Assembly (NCBI GenBank): GCA_902806205.1
Contig: CADCVR010000064.1
Coordinates: 1 to 59,170 of the forward strand
Source of the DNA: an uncultured Solirubrobacteraceae bacterium
GTDB lineage: Bacteria; Actinomycetota; Thermoleophilia; Solirubrobacterales; Solirubrobacteraceae
Direction of reading: 5' to 3'
DNA length: 59,170 nucleotides
The notes under the pieces: model-generated
Database searches by the model: none
The model's input: only the letters and a program-made list of their open reading frames with translations
Told to the model about the DNA's origin: nothing
Position numbers and translations under genes: made by a program
Shown: positions 33,971 through 41,750 of the stretch, one piece after another
Position numbering within the stretch: position 1 is the first letter of the stretch
Layout: every line of letters begins with the position of its first letter

Positions 33971-35028
33971 CAGGCGACCTCGAAGAAGCCCATCCACCCG
34001 AGCTCGGCGAACTCGGTCTTGTGGGCGTGGAACATGATCCGGCCGCCCTGGGTGTCGCGGAAGCGCATCTCGAGGATCCCGCGCTGGGCCTGGGTGAGCG
34101 CGATCGTGTCGGTGAGCTCGTTGGGCTGCAGCGAGGTGCCGGTCGGGAAGTAGTCGAAGAACTGCCCGTGGATGTGGAAGGAGTTGATCGGGTCGTACTC
34201 CAGGGCGTTGATCAGGTAGATCCGCACCAGCTCGCCGCGCTTGACCTTGATCGGCTCGTTGTTGTGGTGGAAGGCCACCGTGTTGACCGCGTACACCTGG
34301 TTTCCCTCGGCGTCGAAGTTCGTGTTGAAGCCGTTCATGACCATCACGAGCTCGTCGGCGTCGGGACGGCCCGCCTTCGGATCGATGATGAAGGCGCCGT
34401 AGAGCCCGCGCGCGATGTGCTCGGCGAGCGGGCTGACGTGGCAGTGGTACAGGTGGCAGCCGAACGGCTCCGCGTCGAACTCGTAGACCGTGCTCTTGCC
34501 CGGAGCGATGGCGCCGTCGCCCTCCTCCGGGATCCCGTCCATCGCCGGCGCGTGGAAGCCGTGGAAGTGCATCGTGTGCGGATGCTCGCTGCCGTTGATG
34601 AAGCGGACGCGCAACGTCTCGCCCTCCCGGCAGCGCAGCGTCGGCCCGGGGATGCGGCCGTTGAAGGTCCACGCCGGGAACTTCACGCCCGGCGCCACCT
34701 CGATCTCCTTGTCGACCGCGTACACGGTCCACTCGCGCAGGGTGCGGCCGCTGGCGAGCTTGCGGGTCTTGCCGTAGTCGAAGTCGCGCAGGATCTCGGT
34801 CGGGTTGAAGCCGTTCGCACGATGGTCGACGACATCGCCCTGGCGGAAGGTCGGGCCGTTGACCCCGCCGCCGTGATCCATGCCGCCGGGCTTGCGGGTC
34901 GGCTGGGCTCCCGCGGCGACTGCCGTCCCGTGCAGGGAGGAGTGCGGGACTCGCCCATGGAGGAGGGGTAGCGAAGCGGCCGACAAGCCAAGGGCACCGA
35001 GCGCCTGGCGCCGGTTGAGGCGTTTCAT
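33970..35028 (-). CDS. Two-domain multicopper oxidase, Tat-exported
   Basis: A 352-residue multicopper oxidase. The N-terminus KRLNRRQALGALGLSAASLP is a Tat-like signal. Four HxH pairs for the trinuclear cluster are visible: H154/H156 (HTMHFHG), H195/H197 (YHCH), H285/H287 (FHIHG), H334/H336 (FHAHK). The type 1 copper site is in domain 1 only: C196, H204 and probably H151 or H156, with Leu209 where nitrite reductases have the axial Met. That arrangement is a two-domain (type C) oxidase, expected to form trimers; axial Leu is known to raise the copper potential, as in laccases and Fet3. It would oxidise a metal or phenol and reduce O2. It leads an operon with the ZIP transporter. Confidence 0.9.
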   Translation of the reverse strand: MKRLNRRQALGALGLSAASLPLLHGRVPHSSLHGTAVAAGAQPTRKPGGMDHGGGVNGPTFRQGDVVDHRANGFNPTEILRDFDYGKTRKLASGRTLREWTVYAVDKEIEVAPGVKFPAWTFNGRIPGPTLRCREGETLRVRFINGSEHPHTMHFHGFHAPAMDGIPEEGDGAIAPGKSTVYEFDAEPFGCHLYHCHVSPLAEHIARGLYGAFIIDPKAGRPDADELVMVMNGFNTNFDAEGNQVYAVNTVAFHHNNEPIKVKRGELVRIYLINALEYDPINSFHIHGQFFDYFPTGTSLQPNELTDTIALTQAQRGILEMRFRDTQGGRIMFHAHKTEFAELGWMGFFEVA

Positions 35029-35070
35029 GGGTTCGATGAAAGCACATGATCAGGCCTTCCATCACATGTC

Positions 35071-35088
35071 GTTTGGGCTGACCTAAAC
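35071..35088. promoter_or_regulatory. Candidate DtxR/MntR-type operator
   Basis: GTTTGGGCTGACCTAAAC is an imperfect 18-bp palindrome. Read on the other strand (GTTTAGGTCAGCCCAAAC) it resembles the TTAGGTTAGCCTAACC type of DtxR/IdeR box. It lies between the divergent oxidase/ZIP operon and the regulator gene, 43 bp before the oxidase start and 17 bp upstream of the regulator -35. Confidence 0.6.
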
Positions 35089-35104
35089 GGCTTCGTGGGA
35101 TGCC

Positions 35105-35132
35105 TTGATATTTGTTTGCCGACTTCTAGACT
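35105..35132 (+). promoter_or_regulatory. Promoter of the DtxR-type gene
   Basis: TTGATA (35105-35110) and TAGACT (35127-35132) with a 16-nt spacer. The predicted start of transcription, near 35139, is 2 nt before the ATG at 35141, so the transcript would be leaderless. Confidence 0.55.
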
Positions 35133-35140
35133 TTCGAAGG

Positions 35141-35836
35141 ATGCGCGTGACCAGTACCACCGAACGTCGCTCCGCGACGGTCGAGGACTACGTGAAGGCG
35201 ATACTCCGCACGGCCCGAGGACCGCGCAGGACCGCCTCGACCACCGGGGTCGCCCAGGAGCTCGGCGTCACTCCGGGGTCGGTCTCGGGAATGTTCAAGC
35301 GGCTCGCCGAGCTGGAGCTGGTCGTCCATGTCCCCTACCACGGAGTGACGCTCACGGGTGACGGTCAGCAGCTCGCTCTGCGGATGACCCGCCGGCACCG
35401 ATTGCTCGAGACCTTCCTCGTCGAAGCGCTGGGCATGCCGTGGGACCGGGTCCACGCGGAGGCCGACCGGCTGGAACATCACCTCTCCGATGAGCTCGAG
35501 CAGCGCATCGCCGCGAGTCTCGGCGAGCCCACCGTCGATCCCCACGGCGATCCGATCCCGTCGGTCGAGCTGATGATGCCCGTCGAGGACACCGTGGAGC
35601 TGGGCGAGCTCGTGCCCGGTCAAGCGGGAGTGATCGCCAGCGTCTCGGACACACACCCAGACATGCTCAGGTACCTGTCGGACGTCGCGCGCATCGGTCC
35701 GAGCACACGCTTCGTGTTGCAGGACAAGCAGCCGTTCGGTGGTCCGCTCATGCTGCTGATCGGCTCGCGCAAGGTGGTGCTGGGCGCACCGCTCGCCGCC
35801 TCGGTGCAGGTTCGGTTGTCACCTGCGCCTCGGTAG
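35141..35836 (+). CDS. DtxR/MntR-family metal-dependent regulator
   Basis: A 231-residue metalloregulator with three parts: winged helix (to about 75; TGVAQELGVTPGSVSGMFKR), dimerisation domain (80-140) and C-terminal SH3/FeoA-like domain (145-230). The metal ligands can be read. The primary site has D16 (VEDY), D109, E112 and H113 (ADRLEHH); the ancillary site has H86, E90 and H105. The Cys of DtxR/IdeR is Asp here (D109) and the helix-1 Met is Asp, so the primary site is of the MntR (manganese) kind in a DtxR-length protein. It is divergent from the oxidase/ZIP operon with a palindromic box between and is the obvious regulator. GTG at 35147 is an alternative start. Confidence 0.9.
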   Translation: MRVTSTTERRSATVEDYVKAILRTARGPRRTASTTGVAQELGVTPGSVSGMFKRLAELELVVHVPYHGVTLTGDGQQLALRMTRRHRLLETFLVEALGMPWDRVHAEADRLEHHLSDELEQRIAASLGEPTVDPHGDPIPSVELMMPVEDTVELGELVPGQAGVIASVSDTHPDMLRYLSDVARIGPSTRFVLQDKQPFGGPLMLLIGSRKVVLGAPLAASVQVRLSPAPR

Positions 35837-35892
35837 GAGCCCGAGCCCGGAGGGTTCTCTCAGCCGCCGTCACCCGCCCGGGTGGTGCCGCG

Positions 35893-36450
35893 CTAAGAGC
35901 CGCCTGCGGTGCCTGAGTCGCCGCTGCCGGTCAAGAAGTCGCGGGCCTTCTCCAGCGGGCCGTGCGCCTGGTCAGGCAATCGCTCGGTGATGCGCTCGAC
36001 GTCCTCCTTGAGTTCGGCCACGGTCCGGTGGAGGCCGGCGATCTCGGTGCCGAGCTTCTCCACGTTGTCGTTCAAGGTGGCCTCGTGGCGCTCAAGCGCC
36101 TCGATCGTCTCGTGCGCGGCAACCAGCCGCTGCACGACCGCGCGCTCGAGGCGATCGAGCGTCGGCAGCAGCGCGGCGAGCGGCTCCGCCTGGACGCTGA
36201 TCTGCTCGACCGTGACGGGCATCGGCGCCACCAGCGCCCGGATCTCCCGCGTCAGCGGGACGAGCTCTGCAAGCGGCTCGGTCTGCTCACGCACCGCGAT
36301 CAGCTCAAAGCGAATATCGCCCAGAACACCCGCGGCCCCCGCCAGCGCCTCGAGCGCCCGCTCGGGCACACGCAAAGGCGCCATCAGACCCGACAGCAGG
36401 CCCCCGCCGCGCTCCGCCGGCTCCTCTGAGGCCCCGGTGCTATCCGCCAT
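35893..36450 (-). CDS. Coiled-coil protein, paralogue 1
   Basis: A 185-residue, largely helical protein with heptad character from about residue 35 to 165 (TLDRLERAVVQRLVAAHETI, NDNVEKLGTEIAGLHRTVAE). Near its N-terminus it has GLLSGLMAPLRVPERALE, matched by GLLGTLLSPLRAPERVVK in the protein at 39374-40012; this short motif may be an amphipathic membrane-binding helix. It has no signal peptide. The motif plus long coiled coil suggests a structural or scaffold protein. No family name is known to me. Confidence 0.72.
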   Translation of the reverse strand: MADSTGASEEPAERGGGLLSGLMAPLRVPERALEALAGAAGVLGDIRFELIAVREQTEPLAELVPLTREIRALVAPMPVTVEQISVQAEPLAALLPTLDRLERAVVQRLVAAHETIEALERHEATLNDNVEKLGTEIAGLHRTVAELKEDVERITERLPDQAHGPLEKARDFLTGSGDSGTAGGS

Positions 36451-36627
36451 GGCCGACCACGACGAGAACCGTCCCGACGACCAGGGGGGACATTTCTGCT
36501 GCAGGACGTTGCTCCATGGTGCTCCTTCCCGAGGGCCTTCACCGCCTCGGGCCGCGCCGCCCGAGACGGCGTGGCCACGTAACGGTGCTCCGTTCCTGGA
36601 TTATGGCGACCGTTGCCCGGTTGCCGG

Positions 36628-36984
36628 TCAGTCGCCGAGCAACTCGAACACGCGCTCGACCGGCCGTGCGAGCAGCGCGCGGTCGCCGCGCACGGCGATC
36701 GGCCGCTGCAGCAGCCGCGGATGCTCGGCGAGCGCCGCGATGAGCTCGTCGTCCGACACCCCCTCCTCCAGCAGCCCGAGCTCCGCCACGAGCGGCTCGC
36801 GCGACCGCAGCACGTCGCGCGGCCCGAGTTCGGCCTTCGCCAGCAGGTCGCGGATCGTCTCCGCGTCGAGGCCGGTCTCGTGGTATTCGACGCCGGTGTA
36901 CTCGATCCCGCGCTCGGCCAGCAGCGCCGCAAGGTTGCGGCAGGCCGAGCAGCTCTTGACCTCGTAGATCGTCAGCTCGGACAT
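36628..36984 (-). CDS. ArsC/Spx-like protein
   Basis: A 118-residue protein of the ArsC/Spx thioredoxin-fold family. It begins SELTIYEVKSCSACRNLAAL, with a redox CSAC pair (C12, C15), followed by EYTGVEYHETGLDAETIRDL and ending in HPRLLQRPIAVRGDRALLAR, the substrate loop with the conserved Pro and Arg. Classical arsenate reductases have a single active Cys in CxxS; the CxxC here is closer to YffB/Spx-like members. Arsenate reduction is possible but there are no other arsenic genes nearby. Confidence 0.87.
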   Translation of the reverse strand: MSELTIYEVKSCSACRNLAALLAERGIEYTGVEYHETGLDAETIRDLLAKAELGPRDVLRSREPLVAELGLLEEGVSDDELIAALAEHPRLLQRPIAVRGDRALLARPVERVFELLGD

Positions 36985-37334
36985 GCCCGACAGCAGTCAA
37001 CACCATTCTCACCGTCGATCGTCGCCCGCGTCATTCCTCCGCACGACGCCGCGACTCGGCTGCAACTCGCCGGCACCGCGAACGCGCCGACCGTCAGGGA
37101 CGACGCGCTTGAGTCCTGCCGGCGCCGGGCAACGCGGTGACTTACCGTCCGATGCCGGGAGGCTGCTTTCCGAGATGCACGAAGTCCTCGATGTCGTCGA
37201 GCCGTTGTCGGTCAGCTAGGCCTGTGTCCTTGGACTACGGTCGCGGTGCGGGACCCTTCAAGACCCGCGGGAGACGCGGCCGGTGCCGCGGGGCCGCGGT
37301 AGCCGGCGAAGCCGCGTCGTGGCGACCCTGAACC
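36985..37334. other. Intergenic region without recognisable content
   Basis: About 350 bases between divergent genes. I see no reading frame with coding character. The start regions of both flanking genes lie here, but no clear promoter stands out. GC-rich short palindromes near 37276-37310 are as expected from base composition. Confidence 0.4.
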
Positions 37335-38168
37335 GTGGGGCTTGGGTTACGCATCGCGCTGGCGGCTCTCAGCCGCCCTGCCCACCACGCCTACGCCGAC
37401 GACCATCCTGCGCAGGTGGCCGACTTGCACGTGCCGCGCGGCGACGGCCCCTTCCCCGTCGCGGTCATGCTGCATGGCGGGTATTGGCATGCGGCGTACG
37501 GCAAGTTGACGACGCGGCCGCTCGCCGCCGACCTTGCCCGTCGCGGCCTCGCCACCTGGAACGTCGAGTACCGCCGGCTGGGCCGAAATCAGGGAGGCGG
37601 CTGGCCGGCGACGTTCGACGACGTGGCGACGGCCATCGATCACCTCGGGCTGCTGAGCGACCCGCGACTGGATCTCTCCCGGGTGACAGTCGTCGGCCAC
37701 TCCGCCGGAGGGCAGTTGGCCTTCTGGGCCGCCGGACGCGGCGGCCTGCCCTCCGGCGCGCCGGGCGCGGCGCCGAGCGTCGTGGTGCGCGACGTCGTCG
37801 CCCTTGCCCCGGTGACCGATCTCGCGGGCGCGGGGCGCGTCGTCCATGCCCTCCTGGGCGGCTCACCCCAGCAGGTGCCCGAGCGCTTCGCACAGGCAGA
37901 CCCCAAGCACCGCCTGCCGTTGGGCGTCCCGATGCTCCTCGTTCACGCGCTCGACGACGCGACCGTCAGCGTCCGTCAGTCGCGTTCGTATGTCGCGGCT
38001 GCGCGGGCCGCCGGCGACGACGTCTCGTTCCTGGAGCCAGACGTCGGCGGTCACCGCGGCGTCATCGACCCGGGCTCGGACGCATGGCGGACGGCGGCCG
38101 AGTGGCTGGCGAAGCAGACCGCGGCGCCCCTCACCGCGACGAGGTCGGTCACCGGCACCTCCATCTGA
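37335..38168 (+). CDS. Alpha/beta hydrolase (kynurenine-formamidase-like esterase)
   Basis: A 277-residue alpha/beta hydrolase of the BD-FAE/carboxylesterase branch. The oxyanion motif HGGYWH is at 47-52, the nucleophile S123 in GHSAGG, the acid in VHALDDATVSV and the His in VGGHRGVID. No signal peptide. Such enzymes include arylformamidases and peptide-like esterases; the substrate is unknown. The start is GTG at 37335. The stop is followed by the MFS remnant on the other strand. Confidence 0.87.
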   Translation: MGLGLRIALAALSRPAHHAYADDHPAQVADLHVPRGDGPFPVAVMLHGGYWHAAYGKLTTRPLAADLARRGLATWNVEYRRLGRNQGGGWPATFDDVATAIDHLGLLSDPRLDLSRVTVVGHSAGGQLAFWAAGRGGLPSGAPGAAPSVVVRDVVALAPVTDLAGAGRVVHALLGGSPQQVPERFAQADPKHRLPLGVPMLLVHALDDATVSVRQSRSYVAAARAAGDDVSFLEPDVGGHRGVIDPGSDAWRTAAEWLAKQTAAPLTATRSVTGTSI

Positions 38169-38400
38169 GCAGCACCGACGAGGGCGGGGCAAGGCGGTGC
38201 GGGGCACCGGCGGCGGCGATCGCGGCGGCGGCGAGGAAGGCGGCCGAGAGCCCATCGGTGAGCGCCTGCGGGTTGCCGAGCTGGTCGGCTCCCTGGGAGG
38301 TCGCCAGGGTGATCGTCGCGGCCAGTCCCAGCGCCGACCCGACCCGCTGGGAGGTGTTGACGATGCCCGAAGCGACCGCCCTCTCAGCGACGCAAGTCAA
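38160..38400 (-). pseudogene. C-terminal fragment of a DHA2-type MFS transporter
   Basis: A fragment that reads VASGIVNTSQRVGSALGLAA, TITLATSQGADQLGNPQALT and GLSAAFLAAAAIAAAGA, which are the eleventh to twelfth membrane-segment region of DHA2-family (EmrB/QacA-like) drug exporters. The remaining 400 or so residues are absent: the match starts abruptly after unrelated sequence (near 38400) and the end is fused to other codons. It is sandwiched between two hydrolase genes, in the direction of the second. A dead remnant. Confidence 0.75.
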
Positions 38401-38447
38401 CGAGCGTCGGCTGAAGAGGTCACTTAAAGCGCGTCCGTCTTGGAGCT

Positions 38448-39293
38448 TCACGGGGCCTTGTGTTCGGCGCCAGCCAACGCGCCGGGAGTCGCGGACCGCG
38501 TCACGAAGTCACGGATGAGGGTGGCGATGCCCGCCGGGTCGTCCATCATCGGGACGTGACCGACATCGTGGAGCATGCGCAGCTCAGCGAACGGAAGCGC
38601 TTCGCGATACGTCCGCCCGTAGCGTTTGAAGGGCAGGACACGGTCTTTGGTCGACCAGGCCAGCAGCACGGGGCACCGGACCTGATCGAGCTCGCGGGCG
38701 CTGGGAGGAGGTATCGCGCGCTTGAGACCGATATAGGTCGGGCACTGCGCCATGGCCCGCACCGCGAGAGCCGCTTGAGCACCACTGAGCCGCTCAGGGT
38801 GCGCGCAGACCCAGCTGAGCAACAATCGCCGTCCGCGCGCCCGGGCGCACAGCCGGTCGGCGTGTGGCAGCAGGCGCCTCGCGAGCGCATGGGTGAGCGT
38901 GAAGATCACCGCGATTCGCCGTTCCCCGTACCGGGTGCCCGGCCGGTCGCCACCTGGTGCCAGCGCGACGACCGAGCGCGCCCGCCCCCGCTGGGCGAGC
39001 TCGAGCGCCAGCAGCCCGCCCAGGGAGCTGCCCGCGATATGCGCCGTGTCCCAGCCGGCCAGGTCGAGTTCGCGCTCCAGGCCATCAGCCAACGTCTCGA
39101 TGCCCGTAGCGACGCCCACGGGCAACCGATCGCCTTCCAGGTGGCCCAGCAGCGTGGGAGCAAGGACCGCGAAGGAGCGCTCGAGGTCGGGCAGCAGTGC
39201 TTCCCACGCGCGCCACGCGTAGAAGGCCCCGTGGATCAGCAGAAGGGGATCCCCGCAGCCTCCACGATACCTGGCGCCACCCGTCTCAGCCAC
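38448..39293 (-). CDS. Alpha/beta fold hydrolase
   Basis: A 281-residue alpha/beta hydrolase of the haloperoxidase/epoxide-hydrolase-like class. LLLIHGAFYAWRAW carries the oxyanion loop, GSSLGGLLALELA the nucleophile Ser, STKDRVLPF the Asp and LHDVGHVPMMDDP the His. The substrate is unknown. It is not a close relative of the hydrolase at 37335. The GTG start has no Shine-Dalgarno; TAGGAT lies 10 nt upstream (39304-39309, minus strand). Confidence 0.88.
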   Translation of the reverse strand: MAETGGARYRGGCGDPLLLIHGAFYAWRAWEALLPDLERSFAVLAPTLLGHLEGDRLPVGVATGIETLADGLERELDLAGWDTAHIAGSSLGGLLALELAQRGRARSVVALAPGGDRPGTRYGERRIAVIFTLTHALARRLLPHADRLCARARGRRLLLSWVCAHPERLSGAQAALAVRAMAQCPTYIGLKRAIPPPSARELDQVRCPVLLAWSTKDRVLPFKRYGRTYREALPFAELRMLHDVGHVPMMDDPAGIATLIRDFVTRSATPGALAGAEHKAP

Positions 39294-39373
39294 GAGGCTG
39301 ACGATCCTAACGCTCGCCCGCGGCGGGTCGGTCCCAGCCCCGCAGCGGGCTGCGACGTGCGGGGCCGCCGGCG

Positions 39374-40012
39374 TCAGCTCGAGGTGAAGGTGTCCTTCAG
39401 CCGCGTCAGAGCGCCAGAGTCGGGGTCGGGCAGCAGTCGCACGACCTCGGCGAGGTGGTCTGACATCTGCCCGATCGGCGGGCGCAGCGCGCCGACCTGC
39501 TGCTCGACCGACAGCATGCGCGTGTTGAGGTCGTCGTCGATCGCGTCCATGCGGTCGGTGATGGTCTTCTCGAGCGACGCGAGCGCGGCGACCTGGCGAT
39601 CGACCCGCTCCAGCGGCGCCTGCAGCGCCTCCATCCGCTCGGTGATGACCTGCTCGAGCGTCGCCAGCTCGGCAACCTGGCGATCGACGTTCTCCAGGGG
39701 CACCTTCAGCGCGTCCATCCGCTCGGTGATGACGTGCTCGAGCTTCGTCAGCTGGGTGACCTTGCGGTCTATCCGGTCCAGCGGCGTCTGCAGCAGGCCG
39801 AGAGTGTCCTGCACCGTGCCGACGGCGCTCTGGAGGGCACCGGCACGTTCGTCGACGGACGTCAAGTGCTTCTCGATGACCCCCTGCACGGTCGACAGCG
39901 AGGCGGCGATCCGCTCGATGTCCTTGACGACGCGCTCCGGCGCTCGGAGGGGTGAGAGCAGCGTCCCCAGGAGACCCTGCGTTTCCTGGCTTTCGGAGCG
40001 GTCATCGGTCAT
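39374..40012 (-). CDS. Coiled-coil protein with 28-residue tandem repeats, paralogue 2
   Basis: A 212-residue, almost wholly helical protein. Residues 76-159 consist of three 28-residue repeats beginning TPLDRIDRKV, VPLENVDRQV and APLERVDRQV and each ending in TERMDAL-like text; a fourth, degraded copy follows (DDLNTRM). The 28-residue period is four heptads, giving a regular coiled coil. The N-terminal GLLGTLLSPLRAPERVVK motif is shared with the protein at 35893-36450. Both could be filament- or scaffold-forming. No family name known. Confidence 0.75.
   Translation of the reverse strand: MTDDRSESQETQGLLGTLLSPLRAPERVVKDIERIAASLSTVQGVIEKHLTSVDERAGALQSAVGTVQDTLGLLQTPLDRIDRKVTQLTKLEHVITERMDALKVPLENVDRQVAELATLEQVITERMEALQAPLERVDRQVAALASLEKTITDRMDAIDDDLNTRMLSVEQQVGALRPPIGQMSDHLAEVVRLLPDPDSGALTRLKDTFTSS
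39536..39787 (-). repeat. Three 84-bp coding repeats
   Basis: In-frame tandem repeats of 84 bp encode the 28-residue units of the coiled-coil protein. The DNA copies remain similar (the GCGTCCATCCGCTCGGTGAT-type block recurs), indicating fairly recent duplication or gene conversion. Confidence 0.7.
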
Positions 40013-40327
40013 CGGGGGGTCTCCTCAGGTCGGCGGGGCGGGGAGCCTGCGGACGGGCACGGTGTCCGCCGGAAGACTGGCAGGTGCGACGGCCCGCTGT
40101 CGCGGCCCGGACGGTGCGAAGCCTGAACCAGACCCTCGAGAACTCGGGCCGCCGTGGTCGCGCATGTAGTGGGATCTACGGAGCTCGGCGTGTAAGCGGA
40201 TCAGGCGACGGACGCACGGGCGACCGATCGGCGTGTCGTGCGCCGCGGTTTGAGCAACGCGTGGCCGGTTACCCCCCAACTGGAACCGCCGGGCGTCCCG
40301 GCCGAGCAATCGCCTGAGAGGACCGTC

Positions 40328-41170
40328 GTGCCCCAGCCGCCGCAGCAGCAGAGCCCGCCCGGTGTGACGTCGGAGATGCGCCCGCGGCCGGATCACGGCG
40401 AGGAGAGCTACGAGGGGTCGGGCCGGCTCGCGGGCAAGCGCGCGGTGATCACCGGGGCCGACAGCGGCATCGGCAAGGCGGTGGCGATCGCGTTCGCGCG
40501 CGAGGGCGCCGATTTGCTCGTCGCGTACCTCGACGCGGAGGAGGAGGACGCGCGGGACACAGCCCGGTGGATCGAGGAGGCCGGACGCAAGGCGGTGCTC
40601 GCGCCGGGTGACCTCGCGGAGCCTGGGCGCTGCCGTCAGCTCGTCGAGCGCGCGGTACAGGAGCTCGGGGGCATCGACGTGCTCGTGAGCAACGCCGCGT
40701 TCCAGATGACCCACGAGGCGATCGAGGACATCCCCGACGACGAGTGGGACCACACGCTGGCCACGAACCTCAGCGCCATGTTCCATCTGGTCAAGGCGGC
40801 GGTCCCTCACATGCAGCCCGGGGCGTCGATCATCGGGACGACGTCGGTCAACTCCGATACCCCACCACCGCAGCTGCTGCCCTACAACGCGACCAAGGCA
40901 GGTATCGCGAACATGTGCGCCAGCCTGGCGCAGATGCTCGCTCCCAGGGGCATCCGCGCCAACAGCGTGGCGCCCGGGCCGGTCTGGACGCCCTTGATCC
41001 CGGCGACGATGCCCGAGGAGAAGGTCGCGAGCTTCGGCGAGCAGGTACCTCTGGAGCGTCCCGGTCAGCCGGCCGAAGTGGCGCCCGTCTTCGTGATGCT
41101 CGCATCCGACGAGGCGAGCTACGTCTCCGGCGCCCGCATCGCCGTCACCGGCGGGCAGCCGATCCTTTGA
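40328..41170 (+). CDS. SDR family oxidoreductase (stress protein 39-like)
   Basis: A 280-residue short-chain dehydrogenase/reductase. NAD(P) is bound by TGADSGIG near residue 42; the active residues are Ser in GTTSVNS and Tyr/Lys in YNATKAG. The unordered N-terminal extension with RPDHGEESYEGSGRLAGKRA is typical of the general-stress-protein-39/YhxC-like group of long SDRs. The substrate is unknown. GAGAGG precedes the GTG start at 40328. A small membrane-protein gene follows 7 nt after its stop, so the two form an operon. Confidence 0.9.
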   Translation: MPQPPQQQSPPGVTSEMRPRPDHGEESYEGSGRLAGKRAVITGADSGIGKAVAIAFAREGADLLVAYLDAEEEDARDTARWIEEAGRKAVLAPGDLAEPGRCRQLVERAVQELGGIDVLVSNAAFQMTHEAIEDIPDDEWDHTLATNLSAMFHLVKAAVPHMQPGASIIGTTSVNSDTPPPQLLPYNATKAGIANMCASLAQMLAPRGIRANSVAPGPVWTPLIPATMPEEKVASFGEQVPLERPGQPAEVAPVFVMLASDEASYVSGARIAVTGGQPIL

Positions 41171-41177
41171 CCGCCCG

Positions 41178-41622
41178 ATGGAGAACGAGGCTGAACAGGC
41201 GCCCGGGGACGTCGAGCCCCCGGGCGGCCTCCGACGCCGGAGCGTGGCGCCCCGTCTTGATCGCGCAGGGCGGCTACTACGTCGTCACGGGGCTCGCGCC
41301 GTTCGTGTCGCGCCGCCTCTTCGAAGCTGTCACCGGACCCAAGCACGACTGGTGGCTCGTTCAGACGGTCGGTGGCGTGGTCACCGTGGTCGGCGGTGCG
41401 CTGCTGAGCAGCGCCGTACGCGACGACACGTCGCCAGAGGTGATCGGTGTCGCCGTCGGAAGCGCGGTCTCCCTGGGCGGCGTGGAACTGGTCTATGTCG
41501 CCAAGCGCCAGATCTCGCCGGCCTACCTCCTCGACGTCGCTGCGGAGATCGCACTTCTCGTCGCATGGATCTCCCGTTCCAGGGTCACCCCCGGCTCACA
41601 CGCTCGCGTCTCGGCGCGTTGA
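41178..41622 (+). pseudogene. Small membrane protein gene with one-base frameshift in a C5 run
   Basis: The coding potential of a membrane protein of about 147 residues with four hydrophobic segments: RPVLIAQGGYYVVTGLAPFV, WWLVQTVGGVVTVVGGALLS, EVIGVAVGSAVSLGGVELVY and YLLDVAAEIALLVAWI. The natural start is ATG at 41178, 7 nt after the SDR stop, but that frame leaves the membrane frame unless one C is removed from the run of five at 41217-41221. With four Cs it reads straight through (MENEAEQAPGDVEPRAASDA and on). So it is either a recent frameshift, a sequencing error, or slippage-controlled. A TTG further down could start a shortened but functional product. Family unknown. Confidence 0.65.
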
Positions 41623-41750
41623 GCGCTATCTTAGGTGGAAGCTGGCTGCACTGATGGGCGTGCCGGTGGGCAGTGAACCGTAGGCACGGGGACCCTTCGA
41701 GAAGGGGTGCTCCGGGCGCGGACTTCGTCAAGTTGATTCGAGGTTCCCCC

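Noticed and set aside
33971-35065. Long N-terminal extension of the ZIP frame
   Set aside because: It runs through the multicopper oxidase gene in another frame and has Arg/Pro-rich shadow composition; the ATGA overlap gives the true start.
36628-36984. Arsenic resistance operon
   Set aside because: Only an ArsC/Spx-like protein is present, with no ArsR, efflux or ArsB gene.
39536-39787. CRISPR-like spacing of repeats
   Set aside because: The 84-bp repeats are contiguous, in frame and encode heptads; there are no spacers.
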